DNA of 45,429 bases from the NCBI GenBank assembly GCA_001418405.1, contig LIQL01000026.1, positions 1 to 45,429 of the forward strand, in the 5' to 3' direction. Position numbers and translations under genes: made by a program. Below the pieces are notes generated by a model. That model saw only the letters and a program-made list of their open reading frames with translations. It was not told where the DNA came from and searched no databases. Of this stretch, positions 40,390 through 45,429 are shown piece after piece (the stretch's first letter is position 1; each line of letters opens with the position of its first letter). Source of the stretch: Streptomyces diastatochromogenes (GTDB lineage: Bacteria > Actinomycetota > Actinomycetes > Streptomycetales > Streptomycetaceae).

Positions 40390-41247
40390 TCACTTCGGCA
40401 GATCGGCGGAGAGGAAGGGAGCAAGGAGCGCGAACAATGCGTCGGGGCGGTCGAGGGGGATGATGTGGCCGCAGTCCTGGAGCTGGTGTCCGACCAGGTC
40501 ATCGGCGATGGGCCGGAGTTGGCGTTCGAGCCCGGTGCCGACGGGGTGGGAGCCGACGGCCATGGTGGGCATGGTCAGCCGAGCCGTCGCGACGGCGTCC
40601 CGGATCTGCTGCGCGCTGGTGGGCAGGGCCCGGTAGTAGGAGAACGCGCAGCGCAGGGCCTCGCTCCCGGTGTACGCGTGGACGAAGGCCGCACGAACGT
40701 CGTCGGGTACCCCTCGCCCCAGCGTCCCCGAGTCGAGGAACCAGTCGATGTACGGTGCCTCGTTGCCGGCCAGGACGGTCTCGGCGAGGCCGGGGACGGC
40801 GTGGAAGCCGAACCACCACGGGGCGCCGCCCGCGACGACGTGCTCTGCTCCGGGCAGACGGCCGAGCAGTGCTTCCATCACGACCAGGCGCCGGACAAGG
40901 CCGGGCCGGCGCAGCGCGAGCAGGACGGCGGGGGCGGTGCCCGCGTCGATGCCGACCACCGCTGCCGAGGGCTCGCCGAGTGCGTCGAGCAGCCCTTCGG
41001 CGTCGGCGGCGAGGGTGCCTGCGTCGTAACCCTCGGCGGCACGTGCACTGGCGCCGAAGCCTCGCAGGTCCGGGGCGATGACCCGGTACCGCCTGGCCAG
41101 TCGGCTCATGATGCCGCTCCAGAGTTGCCAGGTGTGTGGGAAGCCGTGCAGCAGGAGCACCGCAGGTCCGTCCCCCGCGATGGCGACGTTGAGTTGGACG
41201 CCGTTCGTCACGATGCGGCGCAGGTGGTGTGCGGCGGTTACGGGCAT
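40390..41247 (-). CDS. alpha/beta hydrolase, epoxide-hydrolase-like
   Basis: A 285-residue alpha/beta hydrolase from ATG 41247. LLLHGFPHTWQLW gives the oxyanion HGxP motif. The nucleophile elbow is VVGIDAGTAPAV, with Asp as in epoxide hydrolases and haloalkane dehalogenases rather than Ser. RVIAPDLRGFGAS and the His in LQDCGHIIPLDRPDALF complete the picture. The usual epoxide hydrolase elbow is GHDWG, so the change to GIDAG may alter specificity. It is divergent from an HxlR regulator that probably controls it. Confidence 0.85.
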   Translation of the reverse strand: MPVTAAHHLRRIVTNGVQLNVAIAGDGPAVLLLHGFPHTWQLWSGIMSRLARRYRVIAPDLRGFGASARAAEGYDAGTLAADAEGLLDALGEPSAAVVGIDAGTAPAVLLALRRPGLVRRLVVMEALLGRLPGAEHVVAGGAPWWFGFHAVPGLAETVLAGNEAPYIDWFLDSGTLGRGVPDDVRAAFVHAYTGSEALRCAFSYYRALPTSAQQIRDAVATARLTMPTMAVGSHPVGTGLERQLRPIADDLVGHQLQDCGHIIPLDRPDALFALLAPFLSADLPK

Positions 41248-41263
41248 GATGACTCCTCCGGCT

Positions 41264-41297
41264 GGTTACCATTGGTGACCACAGAACGATAGGTAAC
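41264..41297. promoter_or_regulatory. inverted repeats between hydrolase and HxlR regulator
   Basis: GTTACC (41265-41270) and GGTAAC (41292-41297) are a perfect inverted pair 21 bp apart. GGTTACC-ATT-GGTGACC (41264-41280) is an overlapping palindrome with one mismatch. The position in a 100-bp divergent gap suggests the HxlR operator. Confidence 0.45.
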
Positions 41298-41347
41298 TGT
41301 CCGGCCGCTTCCAAGACGGCACTTTCAGGGAAGGTGGTGAGCCACAG

Positions 41348-41767
41348 GTGACCACCAGAGGAGCCCGGGCCGCCGGTCGTGGGGTACGCGGAGATCTGTT
41401 CGATCCCCACTGTCCGACGCGGCAGTTGCTGGACCGCATCGGTACGAAGTGGACGTCCATGGCCGTCAAGACGCTCGCGGATGCCGCACCGGACGAGGTG
41501 CGCTTCGCGGAGCTGAGACGCCGGATGCCTGGCGTCTCACAGAAGATGCTGTCCGTGACGCTGCGAAGCCTGACCAGCGACGGGCTCGTGTCGCGCCGGG
41601 TCGAACCGGCCACGCCACCGCGGGTCTTCTACCGACTCACCGGACTCGGGCTGTCCCTGGAAGCCGTGCTTGCGGGGCTGCGGACCTGGGCGGAGGAGCA
41701 CATGGCCGAGATCGACCGTGCCAACGAAGCCAACGAAGCCAACGGCCAGGAGGTCGATGAGGGATAG
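41348..41767 (+). CDS. HxlR-family (winged helix) transcriptional regulator
   Basis: A 139-residue regulator from GTG 41348. CPTRQLLDRIGTKWTSMAVK is the conserved HxlR entry with its cysteine near residue 22. FAELRRRMPGVSQKMLSVTL is the recognition region, and RRVEPATPPRVFYRLTGLGL the wing. The C-terminus carries a short repeat (NEANEANGQ). HxlR regulators often sense electrophiles or oxidants via the Cys. It likely controls the divergent hydrolase gene. Confidence 0.87.
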   Translation: MTTRGARAAGRGVRGDLFDPHCPTRQLLDRIGTKWTSMAVKTLADAAPDEVRFAELRRRMPGVSQKMLSVTLRSLTSDGLVSRRVEPATPPRVFYRLTGLGLSLEAVLAGLRTWAEEHMAEIDRANEANEANGQEVDEG

Positions 41768-41828
41768 GCAGGCCGGTTCCGCCCGATGCACTCCAAGTCC
41801 TTGCCGCCTCCGTCGAAGGCATCTATCC

Positions 41829-41978
41829 GTGGTGGCGCTCAGGCGGGTGGTGTTCGCCGGCGCCGACCGCTACGGGCCGCACGGTCCGGCGATCATGTAC
41901 GAGCAGTTGCGGTACCTGGTCGCCGCCGACCGCGGCGCCGGCTACGTGCCGCGCCCCGCCGAGGCGTCGTCGTGGTGA
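41829..41978 (+). pseudogene. possible C-terminal protein fragment
   Basis: GTG 41829 opens VVFAGADRYGPHGPAIMYEQ, then LRYLVAADRGAGYVPRPAE. It reads like the end of a larger enzyme, with no upstream part in any frame. No family is recognised and translation is doubtful. Confidence 0.25.
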
Positions 41979-42024
41979 GGGTCTCCGGGCAGTGTTGGGT
42001 GTGGCGTCCCCGGTTGGATTCGGG

Positions 42025-42600
42025 TCAGCGTTCCAGGGTGCCGTGTGCCTGGGAGGGCTGTGCCGCGTTGTTGCCCGCGTAGACGACTTCGTATCCCCGG
42101 CGGAGGGTGACGGCCGGTGTGCTGATGCCGCCCGCCACGTCGCAGGATGCGATGCCGTCGGAGTTGGTCCGGGCGACGCAGAGCGTCTCCCCAGTGGTGG
42201 TGCGGAAGGTGAGTCGCGCGTTCTCCAGCGGGTCGGCACCGTCGCCTGCGTCGGGGGCGGTGAGAAGGCGGGCGCGGAGGCTTTTCACGGCCACCGGTGA
42301 TTCGAGCAGGGTCGCGCCTTCCGCGGTCAGGCGGGTGCGATAGCTGACGTTCTCGGGCCAGTCGCAGGTGTCCAGGACGGCGTTGAAGTGGAGTTGGGCC
42401 GGGCAGAGCTTGCGGTACGCGACGGCGTTGGAGCAGTGGTAGAACCACTGCGCGTCGTCTCCGTCGGGCCACATGCTCTGGTCCCGGCAAGGTGCGGCGG
42501 CAGACGCGGTGACCTCGGTGGTCGCGGTGGCGGGGTGCGCGGGCAGAACGGCCGCGGACGTGAGAAGCGCGAGGGCGGCCGGGCGGGCTCGATGGGACAC
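42025..42600 (-). CDS. secreted protein with CBM14 chitin-binding domain
   Basis: A 191-residue protein from GTG 42600, with AGAGGT about 9 nt upstream. A signal peptide (SHRARPAALALLTSAAVLPA, cleavage after ATA) is followed by CRDQSMWPDGDDAQWFYHCS and AVAYRKLCPAQLHFNAVLDT, then CDWPEN. This is a peritrophin-A/CBM14 domain with four cysteines visible and the aromatic chitin-contact residues. The C-terminal half (NARLTFRTTTGETLCVARTN, VTLRRGYEVVYAGN) looks like an Ig-like beta domain. It probably binds chitin outside the cell. Confidence 0.75.
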   Translation of the reverse strand: MSHRARPAALALLTSAAVLPAHPATATTEVTASAAAPCRDQSMWPDGDDAQWFYHCSNAVAYRKLCPAQLHFNAVLDTCDWPENVSYRTRLTAEGATLLESPVAVKSLRARLLTAPDAGDGADPLENARLTFRTTTGETLCVARTNSDGIASCDVAGGISTPAVTLRRGYEVVYAGNNAAQPSQAHGTLER

Positions 42601-43182
42601 GAAAGTGGTACCTCTCTTGCGTGAACGATGCTCGGACAACGCGGTGTTGGCGAGCGGGGCCGGGTGTGGGGCCACGGCGCCCACCTCCCCAACGACCCGG
42701 ACCGTTGAGGGGTGCTGGGTCGCGGAACTGCTGCACGCCGGCGACGCGGCCGTCTACGGCGAGCCCGGCTGGCGCGCACCGTGCCGGACCTGACCGCGGC
42801 GGACGCTGACTCCGACGGCCGCGCGCAGTGCCGTTCGATCTCCTGGACCTGCTGGGTTTCGATGCGGACACGTGCGGAGAACTCGTTCTTCAGGTCCGCA
42901 TGCCGCTTGATGAGGGCCACGCGATGGGTTCATGCCAGGGACTCGGCGGTGTAGGCGGTGGCATCGCGGACGTCGGGTAGTGCCGGCTGCGGATCAGGTG
43001 CCGCCCCGCGGTGCCGTCGTCGGCAGGGGTGGGGTCAAGGCAGCAACCGGAGCGCAGGCTTTGGACTACTGGCGGGAGGGAGATTCCGACCGTGCGCTAT
43101 TCCGGCCTTGGGGACGCGGAGGGCCCCGCACGAAACCGGGAGGCCGGGTTCACGTGCGGGGCCGTTGCCAGGGTGTGGGCCG
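42601..43182 (-). other. intergenic region with possible coding remnants
   Basis: On the minus strand near 42820-43000, PDVRDATAYTAESLA is followed by a stop, then HRVALIKRHADLKNEFSARV and RIETQQVQEIERHC. This is coding-like and could be the decayed end of two overlapping small genes. I cannot name a family. Nothing else is supported. Confidence 0.3.
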
Positions 43183-44472
43183 TCAGACTCCGATCAGGGT
43201 GTACGTACCCGTACCGTCCTGCCTGCCGCCGGAGTACTGGCGGATGAACTCCCCGTCCGCGTACCGGTCGTGGCCCATCATGGACCCGGTGTACTTGTTC
43301 TGCACACCGATCTTCGAGCTGCCGGGTACGTCGCGGTAGATGTAGAACCGCTGGAGGTCGTCCTCCGTGCAGGGGGCCGTCTGCAGGACCGCCCGTTCGG
43401 TGGCCGCGTTCTGCGCGGCGATGGTCGCGCACCCGCCGTTGCCCCAGTTCCACAGGGACGCCTCGAGGACCCCGTTGTTCTCCGTCACGTTGCACAGGCG
43501 CCAGTTGTCCAGGTGGGCGCTGAAGATCGTCGAGGGCCGCAGGCGGACGCCGTCGTCCGCCAGGAGCGGGGCGCCCCAGGACAGGGGCTTGCCGGGTACA
43601 GCGATCTTGTAGGCGCTGGCCTGGCAGTCGAGCGCGGCCCGCGTGCTGTGCCCGGTGGCCTTGGGCAGTTGGGCGGAGGTGCCGTTGGTGAGAGCCTGGC
43701 GCTGCGCGAGGCTGACCCGCTTCTGCTTCGCCGTCGGCGCCACTGCACCCGCCGGGTGCTCGGCCTTCGCGGCGGCCGAGCCGCAGTCGAGGAGGTCCTG
43801 TGCCTTGGCCATGATGCTGCCTGCGGGCACCTTGTCCTGGCAGCGCACCGCGCCTTCCTCAAGGGTGGTGTAGGTGGTGAAGCTGCCGTCGCCGGACCCT
43901 TCGATCCACTTCAACGCCCAACTGCCGTCGCCCTGTTGGACACGGTTGCAGTTGAGGCTTCCGTACGTACCGGTGACCTTCTTGGTGCCCTTGTAGGCGC
44001 CGTAGTAGCCGGGCTGGTTGAAGTTCCAGGTGACCGCATTCGACTCGGTGCTGGTGGAGGAGTAGTCGACCTTGACGTTCAGCCCCAGGCTCGCGCCGAC
44101 CTTGCCGAGGGTCTCGACGGCGAAACCGCCCTCGAGATTGCCGTTGAGGCCGACAGAGACCGAGATGGTCGTCTGGGTGGTGGTGGTGACGGTCTGGTTG
44201 CCGGTTGTGCCCTCGGTGACGTACCAGCCCTTGAAGTGGGTGATCGTCGGGACCACTTCGGTGGACTTGATGTAGGGGTGGCGCGCGCCGAGGTCGGCGG
44301 AGGTGCAGGCGTCGCCGAGCTTCGGCTGATCGGCGGTTGTCGCGGGTTTCGGAAGCCCTGTCGCGGCGGCGGGTCCGGCCACGGCAGTTACGGTGGCGAG
44401 CGTGGATGCAGCGGTCACGGTGAGGGCGACCAGCCCTCTGGCCCAGCGGCCGGAAGATCTTAAGCGGCTCAT
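43183..44472 (-). CDS. secreted aerolysin-like protein with lectin-like C-terminus
   Basis: A 429-residue protein from ATG 44472 with AAAGGG upstream. A Sec signal (SGRWARGLVALTVTAASTLA, cleavage near AAATG) leads into a Thr/Ser-rich beta region (NQTVTTTTQTTISVSVGLNG, VDYSSTSTESNAVTWNFNQP). This has the alternating pattern of aerolysin/ETX-MTX2 pore-forming proteins. A linker with KAEHPAGAVAPTAKQKR follows. The last 130 residues (LDNWRLCNVTENNGVLEASL, LQRFYIYRDVPGSSKIGVQN) resemble a beta-trefoil or ricin-like binding domain. It is on the same strand as the CBM14 gene downstream. Host or target is unknown. Confidence 0.65.
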   Translation of the reverse strand: MSRLRSSGRWARGLVALTVTAASTLATVTAVAGPAAATGLPKPATTADQPKLGDACTSADLGARHPYIKSTEVVPTITHFKGWYVTEGTTGNQTVTTTTQTTISVSVGLNGNLEGGFAVETLGKVGASLGLNVKVDYSSTSTESNAVTWNFNQPGYYGAYKGTKKVTGTYGSLNCNRVQQGDGSWALKWIEGSGDGSFTTYTTLEEGAVRCQDKVPAGSIMAKAQDLLDCGSAAAKAEHPAGAVAPTAKQKRVSLAQRQALTNGTSAQLPKATGHSTRAALDCQASAYKIAVPGKPLSWGAPLLADDGVRLRPSTIFSAHLDNWRLCNVTENNGVLEASLWNWGNGGCATIAAQNAATERAVLQTAPCTEDDLQRFYIYRDVPGSSKIGVQNKYTGSMMGHDRYADGEFIRQYSGGRQDGTGTYTLIGV

Positions 44473-44637
44473 TATGCCCTTTCCCTGGCCAGGCGGCATT
44501 TCGCCCCAGGCCGGAACCCTGCCAGTTATGTGATGGGGAGCGGTGATCGATTGAGGCGAATTTAGCGTCGGCAGCGATGCAGTGACGATGACGGAATCAG
44601 CCGGTCCGAGGCGAAACCCATGACCCTTCATGGGCCG

Positions 44638-44805
44638 TTAAGCAGCCTTGACCTGCCCGAGGGTCATCAGAATTTCATCTGCGGAGCTACGATCCGCCAC
44701 CACCGCCGCACGGATGGCCTGTCTCAGTCGTGATTCCGCTGCCGACACCTCGACGGCCAGCGACTGCCAGACCGGCCTCTCATCATCCGCCGGTGCGGCT
44801 GACTG
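44638..44805 (-). pseudogene. short helical coding remnant
   Basis: A stop-to-stop minus frame of 55 codons reads PADDERPVWQSLAVEVSAAE, SRLRQAIRAAVVADRSSADE, ILMTLGQVKAA, which is strongly protein-like. It has no ATG near its beginning; GTG 44748 would give 36 residues. It may be a real small gene with an unusual start or the end of a decayed one. Confidence 0.3.
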
Positions 44806-45429
44806 TCACTGAACCATCACGAAATTCAGCCAACTTGAACGTTCTGAAACCGAAGACCTTCGGCGGCCATGGCGCCTTGAATGTTTGCGCGCCAGTGTGA
44901 ACGGCCCTATGAACGACCGGGGCAGACAATCTTCGGCACGACAGAAGGGAATCCAGCGAATCGAGCCAGACGTTGTCTTGCGGTGAGCCGGAAGCAGAAA
45001 CGTCGACATCGACAGCCGACCCGGCAGCGTCCGCATGAGCCCCGAGCGCATCCCGCTGACCGCGGGGGAGAGGCGGGGCCGGGCGATCGCAGGCTGGTCG
45101 TCCTGGTACGGGGCTGAGATTCCGGGACGCGGCGCGCCGTGCGCCGCCCGGCGGGCTGGGTGCGGGTCAGGGCTCGCTGGCTCGTGGGCCGCCGTTGTGG
45201 CGAGGTGTCGGCTTCGCCCCGCCGGACGACCGCTGTGCCCCGGCGTCGTCGGTAGCTGTCTGTCGGCGACGGTGCGTTGCGTCTCCGGACGGGGCCGTGA
45301 TGCCCGGCGCCGGTGCCCGAACCCGTCCACGGGCGCCGGCGCGGCTCGGGCCCGTCGCCTCGCGGCAGGCCGTGCAACGTCCTACCGTCGATCTCAAGCC
45401 CGGCCTGGACTGGACGGACGGGAACAGGC
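44806..45429. other. right edge, no supported gene
   Basis: Frames on both strands lack recognisable motifs and good ribosome sites. A plus frame opening at ATG 45026 runs to the window end but is Arg/Gly/Cys-rich and unconvincing. I see no promoter or repeat. Confidence 0.35.

Noticed and set aside
41786..42082. 98-codon plus frame after the HxlR gene
   Set aside because: Arg-rich and out of frame with the better coding-like fragment at 41829-41978.
44881..45429. possible genes at the right edge, including a frame from ATG 45026 to the end
   Set aside because: No ribosome site or motif and unusual composition. It would need sequence beyond the window to judge.

Overview
The window reads as chromosomal DNA of a Streptomyces-type actinomycete. 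It has very high GC with strong G/C preference at third codon positions, many GTG starts, ATGA/GTGA translational couplings, F420-dependent and PucR/XRE/TetR/HxlR-type genes, and families typical of Streptomyces accessory regions. I see no rRNA, tRNA, CRISPR array or replication origin. Frameshifted genes, transposase remnants and small orphan genes suggest a plastic, possibly arm-located region.

Left part (1-2052): the end of an unknown gene, a frameshifted pseudogene, and a small membrane protein behind a palindromic promoter region. Core (2053-10588): eight tightly packed co-directional genes encoding a methyltransferase, an HSL-type hydrolase, two sister methyltransferases, a carbamoyltransferase, a GNAT acetyltransferase, a TDO-superfamily heme protein and an aromatic amino acid decarboxylase. 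Gene content, gene number and the 8.5 kb span match, from memory, the physostigmine (psm) cluster. The inferred route is L-Trp to 5-hydroxy-Trp (heme enzyme) to serotonin (decarboxylase), then N-acetylation, O-carbamoylation, carbamate and indole C3/N methylation with pyrroloindole closure, and deacetylation. I assigned psm letters by gene order; the functions are firmer than the letters.

10.7-13.8 kb: an aldehyde dehydrogenase and a flavodoxin-like protein, divergent from a TetR regulator with a clear operator palindrome. 14.1-15.3 kb: small zinc-ribbon and acidic peptides. 15.9-17.4 kb: an aerolysin/ETX-MTX2-like protein plus an unknown partner, with a strong terminator. 18.1-21.2 kb: nucleotidyltransferase, F420-type LLM oxidoreductase and a FolC-like ligase. 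21.2-28.7 kb: a collagen-like remnant, a HAD phosphatase, an XRE regulator with a chain of overlapping small genes, a decayed NUDIX / class I aaRS-like / ASCH cassette, a 12-bp tandem repeat and decayed DNA.

28.8-34.9 kb: APC permease, serine hydrolase, PucR regulator and a LysA-like decarboxylase, looking like an amino-acid or peptide uptake and catabolism locus. 34.9-37.6 kb: two broken transposases around a DinB-family gene and a near-perfect 27-bp-arm hairpin. 37.7-41.8 kb: a LysR regulator divergent from a small barrel protein and an SDR, then an alpha/beta hydrolase divergent from an HxlR regulator. 42-44.5 kb: two secreted proteins, one with a CBM14 chitin-binding domain and one with an aerolysin-like region plus a lectin-like C-terminus.
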